From the NCBI GenBank assembly GCA_964503685.1, contig CAZDAW010000042.1, forward strand, positions 1-27,075: a stretch of DNA of 27,075 bases, in the 5' to 3' direction. Positions 7,222-13,953 of this stretch are shown here, piece after piece. A model generated the notes under the pieces. It did no database searches. It saw only the letters and a program-made list of their open reading frames with translations, and was not told the DNA's origin. Position 1 is the first letter of the stretch, and every line of letters starts with the position of its first letter. The position numbers and the translations under genes were made by a program. The DNA is from CAZDAW01 sp964503685. Its GTDB lineage: Bacteria > Chloroflexota > Anaerolineae > Anaerolineales > Anaerolineaceae.

Positions 7222-7810
7222 CAAAAAATTGGCTATTCTGGGCCGCGTCTGTCACCGGATGGACGTTGGATTGCAGTGTGGAACGGCGCTGAAGGGGGGA
7301 TTGAAGTTGTTGATCGGCAAAATAATGAATCCTTTCTGATAAAGAATTCTGGCGGCAGCGCGGGTGTATGGACACAGGACAGCCGGGCAATTTATTTCGA
7401 GGACATCATCCAGGGTGAAATCAATTTCAGAAACGTGATCATGAAAGCGGATATGGCTGCACAACAGGTTACGATTGTGGCTGGCGGCAACCTGGATGCC
7501 AGCGAGAATAACTATCGCTTGCCAGTCTGGAATCCGGCAGGGGCAGGATTCGCCGTTATCACCCAGCCGAACCCGCAAATTCCTGGTGGTGAAATCTGGC
7601 TTATGTCGCCCGACGGCGAGAAGATAAAGGTGATCTATTCCGATTTTTCAAAGGTGACGTCTTTTACCGGGTGGAGAATTTCTGCTGTTCAAGGTGTTTT
7701 CCTTATCCGCCGGCGCAGATAAAGGGATCATTTCAGTATGGAACCTTGATGAAAAAGGCGGGGTGACGGAACTTGTCAATGGGGCAAATTTTCCAAAGTG
7801 GCTGCCTTAA
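7222..7810 (+). pseudogene. Broken TolB/WD40-like beta-propeller gene
   Basis: A frame open from 7222 reads GPRLSPDGRWIAVWNG (from 7240), then propeller-like repeats GVWTQDSRAIYF, PVWNPAGAGFAVI and GEIWLMSPDGEKIKVI. SPDG-type turns followed by a hydrophobic strand are typical of TolB/PD40 propeller blades. This frame ends in a foreign tail (FLIRRRR) at 7722. The neighbouring frame (shifted by one) continues with DKGIISVWNLDEKGG and ends NFPKWLP at 7810, which looks like the true C-terminus. So one frameshift lies near 7670-7700. There is no start codon or signal sequence; a TAG at 7219 closes the frame upstream. The piece is probably the 3' remnant of a larger secreted or periplasmic propeller gene. 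A sequencing error could explain the frameshift but not the missing 5' part. Confidence 0.7.
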
Positions 7811-7846
7811 CCGCATTGAAGTATCCAAAGGGCAAGCAGTTTCCAT

Positions 7847-7872
7847 GCCGCCTGGCGCTTTTTCCAGGCGGC
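7847..7872. other. Perfect hairpin after the propeller remnant
   Basis: GCCGCCTGG (7847-7855) and CCAGGCGGC (7864-7872) form a 9-bp stem with an 8-nt loop (CGCTTTTT). Only a distant T5 follows (7886-7890), so it is at best a weak terminator of the old propeller gene. Confidence 0.5.
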
Positions 7873-7926
7873 GCATGATGACAACTTTTTGGGGTGGTGA
7901 TTGATGTTAAAACCGGAAACTGGGTA

Positions 7927-7954
7927 TTGCATTTATTGGAAATGCTGTTATAAT
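7927..7954 (+). promoter_or_regulatory. Sigma-70-type promoter of the cold-shock gene
   Basis: TTGCAT at 7927-7932 and TATAAT at 7949-7954 with a 16-nt spacer. Transcription would start near 7961, giving a leader of about 100 nt before the ATG at 8063. Confidence 0.7.
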
Positions 7955-7987
7955 AAATCTGCTTTACAATAAGGCTTGTGTGTCAAA

Positions 7988-8025
7988 CCCGCCAGACCTT
8001 TTTGGGACGGCGGGCAAATTTTTTT
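7988..8025 (+). terminator. Terminator-like hairpin inside the csp leader
   Basis: CCCGCC (7988-7993) pairs with GGCGGG (8009-8014). CAAA and a run of seven T (8019-8025) follow. It lies between the promoter at 7927-7954 and the csp start, so it could work as an attenuator or leader structure; alternatively it ends read-through from upstream. Confidence 0.55.
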
Positions 8026-8062
8026 ATGGCTTGAAACGCCGAAATAAATGGAGATAATGTAA

Positions 8063-8272
8063 ATGTCAGAACGTGTTGTAGGTACAGTGAAGTGGTTCAA
8101 TAATGAAAAAGGTTACGGCTTTTTAGCGCGGGAATCCGGGCCGGACGTGTTTGTTCATCACTCCGCTATCCAGGGCGAGGGGTATCATTCGCTTACCGAG
8201 GGTCAAAAAGTAGAATTCACCATCGAAAAGGGCCCGAAGGGCTTGCAGGCTGCGATGGTTTCTCCCCTTTAG
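8063..8272 (+). CDS. Cold-shock protein (CspA family)
   Basis: 69-residue single cold-shock domain that binds single-stranded RNA and DNA and melts RNA structure. VGTVKWFNNEKGYGFL (6-21) holds RNP1 (KGYGFL) and DVFVHHSAI (28-36) holds RNP2. EGQKVEFTIEKGPKGLQA (46-63) is the usual last strands. It is full length and all aromatic binding residues are present. GGAG at 8050-8053 is the ribosome site, 9 nt before ATG 8063. It is monocistronic: it has its own promoter at 7927-7954, a hairpin in the leader, and a strong terminator at 8299-8329. The structured leader suggests control of elongation or translation. Confidence 0.97.
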   Translation: MSERVVGTVKWFNNEKGYGFLARESGPDVFVHHSAIQGEGYHSLTEGQKVEFTIEKGPKGLQAAMVSPL

Positions 8273-8298
8273 AGATAATATTAATCGTGCTTATTATT

Positions 8299-8329
8299 AA
8301 ACCCCTGCCCAAAAGCAGGGGTTTTTTTT
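8299..8329 (+). terminator. Rho-independent terminator of csp
   Basis: AAACCCCTGC (8299-8308), a 6-nt loop and GCAGGGGTTT (8315-8324) make a perfect 10-bp stem, and the T run continues to 8329. Confidence 0.92.
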
Positions 8330-8370
8330 ATAAAAGCTTCAAATTGATTAATATTCAAGTGTTTATAAAG

Positions 8371-8402
8371 CCGAATGGCGCAATTTATTTTGCGCCATTC
8401 GG
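8371..8402 (-). terminator. Hairpin terminator of the L25 gene
   Basis: CCGAATGGCGCAA (8371-8383) and TTGCGCCATTCGG (8390-8402) form a perfect 13-bp stem with a 6-nt loop. It lies 30 bp past the stop of the minus-strand L25 gene and faces the csp terminator. On the minus strand only a short CTTTAT follows the stem, so termination efficiency is uncertain. Confidence 0.7.
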
Positions 8403-8432
8403 TTAATCGTTTTATCCACAAGGAGATCGCAA

Positions 8433-9083
8433 TCAGGCTTCTTCGCCTTCTTCTTCCTTCTTACCGCGTTCAATCACTTCAGGTTCGGCGGCGCCGGCTT
8501 CTTCGGCAATTGCTTCTGCTGCTTCTTCTCTCGCCTGGGCGGTGATAATGGCGATCATTTCATCGGGATGCGCCAGGATTTCTACTTTGTCCAGGTGGAC
8601 CAGGTCGCGAACATAGATGCCGTCGCCGATTTGTTTGAGATTCGACAAATCAACCACGATTCGTTCGGGAAGATCTTGCGGAAAGGCTTCCACTTCGATT
8701 TCATCAACGCCGGTAACCAGGATGCCGTCAAATTCTTTGATAGCAGGGGCCGTACCTTTTAATTCAATTGCAACTCTGGTGCGGAGTTTTTCCGTCAATG
8801 TGACGGCTTGAAAATCAACATGCAGGAGTGAGCCGCGAATATAATCGCGCTGCTTTTCGCGCACCAAAGCGGCATGTTCTTTGCCATCCAGGTTTATGGT
8901 AACCAGACTGGAACTTGTCAGGCCAGAAAGCAAACGCGTGGTCTCTTTTAAATCCATGACAATGGGGGTTGCGTCCAGGTGACGTCCATAAAGGACGCCG
9001 GGCAGTTTACCCTGCCGACGAAGCTGGCTGACCTGCTTGCCCTTCACTGTACGCTGTGCGGCATTAATGACTACTTTTTCCAT
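8433..9083 (-). CDS. rplY: 50S ribosomal protein L25 (CTC/TL5 form)
   Basis: Binds 5S rRNA in the large ribosomal subunit; 216 residues, the long two-domain form also called general stress protein CTC. The N-terminal 5S-binding domain covers about 1-90 (RRQGKLPGVLYGR, 22-34; REKQRDYIRGSLLHVDF, 75-91). The C-terminal TL5-like beta domain covers about 97-185 (DLPERIVVDLSNL, GDGIYVRDLV, ILAHPDEMIAII). The tail from about 187 is Ala/Glu-rich and acidic, as is common in this form. ATG 9083 has AAGGA about 10 nt upstream. A near-consensus promoter lies at 9193-9221 and a hairpin terminator at 8371-8402, so the gene is probably transcribed alone. Confidence 0.95.
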   Translation of the reverse strand: MEKVVINAAQRTVKGKQVSQLRRQGKLPGVLYGRHLDATPIVMDLKETTRLLSGLTSSSLVTINLDGKEHAALVREKQRDYIRGSLLHVDFQAVTLTEKLRTRVAIELKGTAPAIKEFDGILVTGVDEIEVEAFPQDLPERIVVDLSNLKQIGDGIYVRDLVHLDKVEILAHPDEMIAIITAQAREEAAEAIAEEAGAAEPEVIERGKKEEEGEEA

Positions 9084-9192
9084 CTTTATCCATCCTTCGA
9101 GCGCCTCTCACCCAGATGTGGGTTACCCTCGCTCTATTGAAAATTAATCGGCTTACGCCGTGAGTAAATAACTTGCCTTGCGGCGGTTAGGG

Positions 9193-9221
9193 ATTTTAGC
9201 CGGAAAGGGGGGATATGTCAA
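9193..9221 (-). promoter_or_regulatory. Sigma-70-type promoter of the L25 gene
   Basis: On the minus strand, TTGACA (9221-9216), a 17-nt spacer and TAAAAT (9198-9193). The leader to ATG 9083 would be about 100 nt. In the rest of the 9084-9373 gap I see no gene or other element. Confidence 0.8.
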
Positions 9222-9373
9222 GCGTGCGCGTTAGCGTATTACCCAAAGTTAAAAAAGAACTCTTTTATTGCTGGCTGCAGGCGCGTATTGTCTGTATTTG
9301 AGTCCTTGAAAATAGCCCAACCCAGGAAGATGCTTGCTTCGTGTTGCGTTTATTAATAACGGGAAAAATTTTA

Positions 9374-9402
9374 TTGACAGGAAAATAGTTCAATGTTAGG
9401 AT
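9374..9402 (+). promoter_or_regulatory. Promoter of the cobalamin-uptake operon
   Basis: TTGACA (9374-9379), a 17-nt spacer and TAGGAT (9397-9402). The predicted start near 9409 lies just ahead of the riboswitch, which fits riboswitch control of this transcript. Confidence 0.75.
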
Positions 9403-9419
9403 AAGGCAAATTTAATACG

Positions 9420-9545
9420 AGATAAAGGTGCACTACTGCCCGGATGCAGGGTGCATAAGAGGGAAAGCCGGTGTAAGTCCGGCGCTGTCGCGCAACGGTA
9501 ATATTCGCAAGAATAAAGCCCGAATTCCTGCCCTTATCTTGCTCG
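9420..9545 (+). ncRNA. Cobalamin (AdoCbl) riboswitch aptamer
   Basis: The B12-box region is clear: GGTGCACTACTGCC and GGATGCAGGGTGC make the first paired elements, followed by GAGGGAAAGCCGGTG (9459-9473), TAAGTCCGGCGCTGTC and CGCGCAACGGTAA (9489-9502). AGCCCGAATTCCTGCC (9517-9532) closes the aptamer. These match the conserved order of class-I type cobalamin riboswitches (GGGAA, GGTG, TCC, GCTG, CGCAACxGTAA, AGCC, CCTGCC). It lies between a promoter and two terminators ahead of a B12-like uptake operon. High cobalamin would be expected to shut the operon off. The exact 5' edge is uncertain by several bases. Confidence 0.93.
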
Positions 9546-9612
9546 TGTAACTCCTTCGCAGTAAGGGAGGTCGAGCTTTTGAGGGTATGTGTTTTTCCAC
9601 AGACTCTCAAAA
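9541..9612 (+). promoter_or_regulatory. Leader hairpins between aptamer and terminators
   Basis: GCTCG (9541-9545) can pair with CGAGC (9572-9576) around an inner CTCCTT/AAGGGAG stem. TTTTGAG (9577-9583) can pair with CTCAAAA (9606-9612). These may be part of the expression platform that couples ligand binding to termination, but the alternative pairings are not resolved by eye. Confidence 0.4.
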
Positions 9613-9628
9613 TGCTGATCTAACGCCT

Positions 9629-9656
9629 CCCGCCCAACTACACCTGGGCGGGTTTT
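9629..9656 (+). terminator. First leader terminator of the B12 operon
   Basis: CCCGCCCA (9629-9636), an 8-nt loop and TGGGCGGG (9645-9652), followed by TTTT. It is the likely riboswitch-controlled terminator. Confidence 0.75.
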
Positions 9657-9663
9657 CATTATC

Positions 9664-9700
9664 AAAACGGCTTCCCATGCGGAAGCCGTTTTTTTGTTTT
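9664..9700 (+). terminator. Second, strong leader terminator of the B12 operon
   Basis: AAAACGGCTTCC (9664-9675), a 5-nt loop and GGAAGCCGTTTT (9681-9692) make a perfect 12-bp stem, with a T-rich tract to 9700. It ends only a few bases before the ribosome site AAGGAGG (9704-9710) of the first gene, so it could also mask that site. Confidence 0.85.
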
Positions 9701-9717
9701 TATAAGGAGGACAGGAT

Positions 9718-11052
9718 ATGTATAAACGGTTAGTTTCATGTATTCTCGCCATTTGTTTCGGGTTAAGTATCTATTTGCCTGGTTTTCTGCAGCCTGCCAG
9801 TGTTGCAAATGCAGCAGCAGCAAAGGCCTATATTGTTGTCCAGTTTAGCCCGCAAAACACCATTGTTCGGGAAGTCAGTTTTAATACCCCCTCTGTAACT
9901 GGAATGGAGGCTTTATCGCTTTCTGGCCTGAAAGTGGAAACAAAATCTTCAGCTTATGGAGAATATGTATGCAAAATTGAGGATGTCGGAGATTGCACGG
10001 GGTCTTCCAGCCAATATTGGGCGTACCAGTACTGGGATACCAGCGCCAACCCCATGCAGTGGACAGATTATATGGTTGGAGCCAGTTCTTCAACGGTCGT
10101 CAATGGAAGCATCGAAGGTTGGGGATATGGGGATTACGGAACGGTTCATTTGCCGCCTGCCCCGCGCATGACGGCGGCCAAGGAAGCTCTTGACTGGTTG
10201 CAACTTAAACAGGATAGCGCTACGGGCGGTTATGGTTCAGCCGGAAGCTCGGCAGAGGCGCTGCTTTCGATTGGCTCCAATCAATTGAGTGCAAACGATT
10301 GGAAACGTGAGAGTGCGGCCCCTTCTCTGAATTCATACTGGGTTGCCAATGGGGCTGCATATTCTGATAACGGCGCTGATTCGGCTGGAAAACTGGCAAC
10401 CGGATTGACGGCTGCCAGAGGTTGCTGGTTGAACGGGTTCACACAACCAGAGGATTTTTATAATTCAGCTTCAGGCGCGTATGCTGATGGGGCAGGGCCG
10501 CAGTCGTGGGCGATTCTGGGGAGCGTTGCTCTGGGTGATACAGTTCCGGCTGAAGCCGTACAAAACCTGAAATATCTGGTTCAATCGAACCATGCCTGGG
10601 AATGGCAGTCTGGTTTTGGGACCGACACAAATACCACCGCTCTGGCGATTCAGGCATTGATTGCCAGCGGAGAGGCCGCCGACTCTGCTATCATCAAAAA
10701 CGCGTTGGCTTTTCTGAAGAGCAGCCAGAATGCAACGGATGGCGGTTTTACCTACAGCCTTGATTATAGCGCGTCCAGCGACGCCAATTCTACGGCGTAT
10801 GTGGTCATGGCGATTCTGGCATCCGGGCAGGACCCGAGTACGTGGACGGTGAGCGGCGGGGCGGCTGACCCCTTCACTTATCTGCTGAGTTTGCAAAATT
10901 CAGATGGCGGAATTGAATGGCAAGAAGGCTCCGGTTCTAACGTGCTGGCAACCCAGCAAACAATCACGGCGCTGTTAGGCAAATATTATCCTGTCGCCGG
11001 AGGACGTTTGAGTCAGTGCCCGGTCAAATTCTTCCCGCTTGTTAATAAATAA
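9718..11052 (+). CDS. Secreted DUF4430 plus alpha/alpha-barrel protein, intrinsic-factor-like
   Basis: 444 residues, predicted exported. The signal peptide is about 1-33 (hydrophobic 7-22, cleavage near ANAAAA). Residues about 38-140 form a DUF4430-type beta domain (VVQFSPQNTIVREVSF; C85 and C93 could form a disulfide; NGSIEGWGYGDYG at its end). Residues about 150-425 are helical repeats of the prenyltransferase/squalene-cyclase-like alpha/alpha-barrel type, with turns TGGYG (169-173), DGGF (341-344) and DGGIEW (396-401). Animal intrinsic factor and transcobalamin consist of the same two folds, in the opposite order. AAGGAGG at 9704-9710 fixes ATG 9718. Sitting first in a riboswitch-controlled ECF operon, it most likely captures corrinoids outside the cell. 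That role is inferred; corrinoid contacts cannot be assigned by eye. There is no membrane or sortase anchor. Confidence 0.82.
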   Translation: MYKRLVSCILAICFGLSIYLPGFLQPASVANAAAAKAYIVVQFSPQNTIVREVSFNTPSVTGMEALSLSGLKVETKSSAYGEYVCKIEDVGDCTGSSSQYWAYQYWDTSANPMQWTDYMVGASSSTVVNGSIEGWGYGDYGTVHLPPAPRMTAAKEALDWLQLKQDSATGGYGSAGSSAEALLSIGSNQLSANDWKRESAAPSLNSYWVANGAAYSDNGADSAGKLATGLTAARGCWLNGFTQPEDFYNSASGAYADGAGPQSWAILGSVALGDTVPAEAVQNLKYLVQSNHAWEWQSGFGTDTNTTALAIQALIASGEAADSAIIKNALAFLKSSQNATDGGFTYSLDYSASSDANSTAYVVMAILASGQDPSTWTVSGGAADPFTYLLSLQNSDGGIEWQEGSGSNVLATQQTITALLGKYYPVAGGRLSQCPVKFFPLVNK

Positions 11053-11057
11053 GCGTT

Positions 11058-12083
11058 ATGAAAAAGCCTGGTTTTTTCGTTTTGTTGCTTGTCTGCGTGA
11101 TTCTGTTGGTGTTGGGCGGCGCGCAAGGCGTTAATGCTCAGGCTTCCAACAGGGTTGCCCTGGTTGTGGCGTATGGCAATGGTCTTGTAGATACCCGATG
11201 TGTTTCGTTTTCAGAAGAAGAAATTACCGGGTATGATGTTCTGCAGCGGGCGGATTTGCCGCTTGAGGTATCCTACAGCTCAATGGGAGCAGCAATCTGC
11301 AAGATTGGGAACGTTGGCTGCCCGGCTGATGATTGCTTTTGCGATTCACCACCGAATTTCTGGTCATACTGGCATTTGAAAGATGGAAAGTGGGCATTTT
11401 CACAGCTTGGGGCCAGTAATTATCGGGTGAGCAATGGCGCAGTGGAAGGCTGGATATGGGGAAAGGGACTGTCCAATCCTCCTGATCTGGCAACTTTCGA
11501 TGAGATTTGCAAAGAGGAAACACCCCCAGAGCAGACCGAAACGCCTGCTGCGACTGCTACACAACCTAAACCTACAAAAACACCTAAACCGACGAGAACG
11601 GCTTTACCGGTCGATGAGCCTGCTCCAGAAGAACCGACAGATGAAGCAGGAGAAGACCCCACTGAAATCCCTTTGCCGGAAGATGAAGCTGAAACTCAAA
11701 TCTCTGGAGAAAATAACCCCGAAGTATCACCCGGCCCAACAAATATCCCGGACGGGGTTGAAGGGCAGGCGCAAGTCGTTTCGATACTCACGCCAACCAT
11801 GACGCCATTTGATATTTCTGAAGCCATGACGCAGACGGTGGAATTCTCGGCGGCGACTTCACCCGGCAATCTGGCCGAACTGAATGCCTCATCTTCTGAA
11901 TCTCCACAGATCGCGCAGGATGGTTGGGAGGTTTCCTCTCTGGTGGGCAATACTGATTCGACGGCGTCCACCGGTCAAACAAATCATCCGGAATCAGTTT
12001 CCAGCGCTTATCTGGTTTTTGGATTTATCCTTATTGGGTTAGGCGTTGGATTGATCGTTGTGGTTCGAATGAAATACCGATGA
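11058..12083 (+). CDS. Membrane-anchored DUF4430 protein
   Basis: 341 residues. The signal peptide is about 1-27 (cleavage near NAQA). The DUF4430-type beta domain spans about 32-140: VALVVAYGNGLVDTRC (33-48), CKIGNVGCPADDCFC (81-95), then the YWHLKDGKWAF and NGAVEGWIWGKG block that parallels the upstream protein. A long linker rich in Pro, Thr, Glu and Ser follows (about 150-310). A C-terminal membrane helix (about 317-336) ends in RMKYR, as expected for an extracellular domain tethered to the membrane. Six cysteines lie outside the signal peptide (48, 81, 88, 93, 95, 151). The gene starts 5 nt after the previous stop without a clear ribosome site, and its end overlaps the next start by 4 nt. 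It probably hands corrinoid to the ECF S component; this is inferred. Confidence 0.82.
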   Translation: MKKPGFFVLLLVCVILLVLGGAQGVNAQASNRVALVVAYGNGLVDTRCVSFSEEEITGYDVLQRADLPLEVSYSSMGAAICKIGNVGCPADDCFCDSPPNFWSYWHLKDGKWAFSQLGASNYRVSNGAVEGWIWGKGLSNPPDLATFDEICKEETPPEQTETPAATATQPKPTKTPKPTRTALPVDEPAPEEPTDEAGEDPTEIPLPEDEAETQISGENNPEVSPGPTNIPDGVEGQAQVVSILTPTMTPFDISEAMTQTVEFSAATSPGNLAELNASSSESPQIAQDGWEVSSLVGNTDSTASTGQTNHPESVSSAYLVFGFILIGLGVGLIVVVRMKYR

Positions 12084-12934
12084 AGAGCCGCTGGTTATCG
12101 TATGCTATCTATATCGCCAGTCTGGCGACGGGTGGGCTTTATTTTCTATATCCTTTTCTGACGCCGGAATTAATTCAGGGCCAGGCGGTTGGCTCGGCTC
12201 ATGCCCATGATACTGCTCTGCTTTATATACTCTTGCTCATGCTGTGTCTTGGCGTGCTGCTGTATGAGGTGCAGGGAGAAACAGTTAAAACCCGCCAGAT
12301 TGCCCTGTTAGGTGTATTAACGGCGGTTAATTCCGTTTTGCGTTTCATCGATATTGCGATACCTGCTCCGGGCGGTTTTTCTCCGATATTTTTCCTTATT
12401 TTGTTGACGGGCGTGGTTTTTGGCGGCCGTTTTGGATTTTTGATGGGCGCGTTGACCTTGTTCGTTTCTGCCATAATTACCGGCGGTATGGGGCCCTGGT
12501 TGCCGGCGCAGATGTTTACTGCCGGCTGGGTGGGAATGAGCGCTGCGCTGCTCCGCCCTGTTTTGGCGCGGTTTAAGTGGGAAGGCAGTAAACCTGAGAT
12601 ATGGCTTCTGATGGCCTTCGGATTTATATGGGGGCTGTTATATGGCGCGATTATGAATCTGTGGGCCTGGCCTTTTATGACCGGGCCAGCAGATCAATAC
12701 TGGGCGCCTGGGGTTAATTTCTCGGAATCTTTGCAGCGCTATGGCGTTTACTATCTGGTGACATCATTGGCCTGGGATGTATCCCGATCAATTGGGAACG
12801 TGTTGATGATTGGATTGTTCGGCGCTCCAACTTTGCGCGCTTTGCGCCGCTTCGAGCAGCGGCTGACTTTTTATTATGCGCCCGGTAAAGAAGGCGAGGA
12901 CGGGAAGTTGCCTGTATTGGAGAAGGTTGTTTGA
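12080..12934 (+). CDS. ECF transporter S component (probable corrinoid)
   Basis: Substrate-binding membrane subunit of an energy-coupling-factor importer; 284 residues. There are about seven to eight hydrophobic segments (6-26, 46-62, 72-92, 101-116, 118-135, 140-160, 174-193, 222-246). GGFSPIFFLILLTGVVFGGR (98-117) and GGMGPWLPAQMFTAGWVGMS (135-154) are typical of the S-component fold of the CbrT/DUF6580-like kind. The first helix plus the loop GQAVGSAHAHDTA (34-46) looks like an addition to the six-helix core. Substrate specificity is inferred from the riboswitch and from the DUF4430 partners. ATGA overlaps occur with the genes on both sides, so S, T and the DUF4430 protein are tightly coupled. 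Confidence 0.87.
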   Translation: MKSRWLSYAIYIASLATGGLYFLYPFLTPELIQGQAVGSAHAHDTALLYILLLMLCLGVLLYEVQGETVKTRQIALLGVLTAVNSVLRFIDIAIPAPGGFSPIFFLILLTGVVFGGRFGFLMGALTLFVSAIITGGMGPWLPAQMFTAGWVGMSAALLRPVLARFKWEGSKPEIWLLMAFGFIWGLLYGAIMNLWAWPFMTGPADQYWAPGVNFSESLQRYGVYYLVTSLAWDVSRSIGNVLMIGLFGAPTLRALRRFEQRLTFYYAPGKEGEDGKLPVLEKVV

Positions 12935-13947
12935 TGATTAACTCATTGACCTGGTGCGTTTGGCTGGTTGCTGCTCTGATGGCGCTATCGGCTACCCGGA
13001 ATCCTACCTATCTGGTGATCGCTTTTCTTTGCGTCATGCTGGTCAGAACATCTCTGGAGGACAGAGATGAGGCGCGGCGCGTTCCTGGCTCCAGCTTGTT
13101 TTTCTGTCTGGCGGTCATAATAACGGCTGCGTTTTTCAATGGTCTGACTTCACATTTTGGCAGCACAGTTTTGCTGGTTATCCCCGGTCACATCCCGTTA
13201 CTTTCCGGCGCGATCACATTGGAAGCGCTTGTCTATGGCGCATTGAATGGATTGGTTTTATCCAGTCTGTTTATGGCGTTTTCGGTGTTGAACAAGGCGC
13301 TGCCAACTCGTGATCTGATTCAACTGATACCACGGGCTTATTACTCATTGGCCATTGTGATATTGATTGCAGTGACGTTCATTCCTTCCACCCGGCGTCA
13401 GTTTGAGGCGATTCGCGAGGCAGCGCTGATCCGCGGCCATCGCTTCAGAGGTTTGGGCGATATCTTACCCATGATGATGCCGCTTCTCACCAGTGGATTG
13501 GAACGGGCTTTTCAGCTTGCCGAATCAATGACGGCGCGTGGCTTTGCCGGACAGGAAAGGGAAAAAGATCTCTACCTCAACCGTTTGCTGATGTTTGTGG
13601 GTTTACTGGCAATGCTGGCCGGCTGGCTGCTGCGGCTTATTCAGGGAGAGGCGTTGCCAGGGATCCTAATACTGACTGCCGGCTGTCTGTTAATAATTGG
13701 CAACATCGCTTATGTTGGCTGCACTTTTAAACGCACGACCTATCGAAAAAGAAGCTGGTCACTGCGAGATGGATGGACTCTGGCGGGGGCAGCGCTGACG
13801 CTGGCGGTTTTCGTTGCTTCCCTTTTTCTTTCATCGCCCAATTCTTTAGAATACTCGCCGTACCCGGTGGTTACCTTGCCGCTATTTGACCCCTGGATTG
13901 GCGCAGCAATTCTTGGGCTGCTCGTTCCGATTTTTATCGTGATATAA
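12931..13947 (+). CDS. ecfT: ECF transporter transmembrane subunit EcfT
   Basis: Links the S component to the ATPases; 338 residues with membrane segments in the first half and again at about 222-265 and 287-302. The two coupling-helix motifs are present: AALIRGHRFRG (164-174) and ESMTARGF (198-205), the latter holding the Ala-Arg-Gly signature that docks into the ATPase grooves. The protein is longer than a typical EcfT of about 260 residues because of extra hydrophobic C-terminal segments (about 287-338). The start overlaps the S-component stop by 4 nt, and the ATPase gene begins 6 nt after its stop. Confidence 0.9.
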   Translation: MMINSLTWCVWLVAALMALSATRNPTYLVIAFLCVMLVRTSLEDRDEARRVPGSSLFFCLAVIITAAFFNGLTSHFGSTVLLVIPGHIPLLSGAITLEALVYGALNGLVLSSLFMAFSVLNKALPTRDLIQLIPRAYYSLAIVILIAVTFIPSTRRQFEAIREAALIRGHRFRGLGDILPMMMPLLTSGLERAFQLAESMTARGFAGQEREKDLYLNRLLMFVGLLAMLAGWLLRLIQGEALPGILILTAGCLLIIGNIAYVGCTFKRTTYRKRSWSLRDGWTLAGAALTLAVFVASLFLSSPNSLEYSPYPVVTLPLFDPWIGAAILGLLVPIFIVI

Positions 13948-13953
13948 CAGAAA

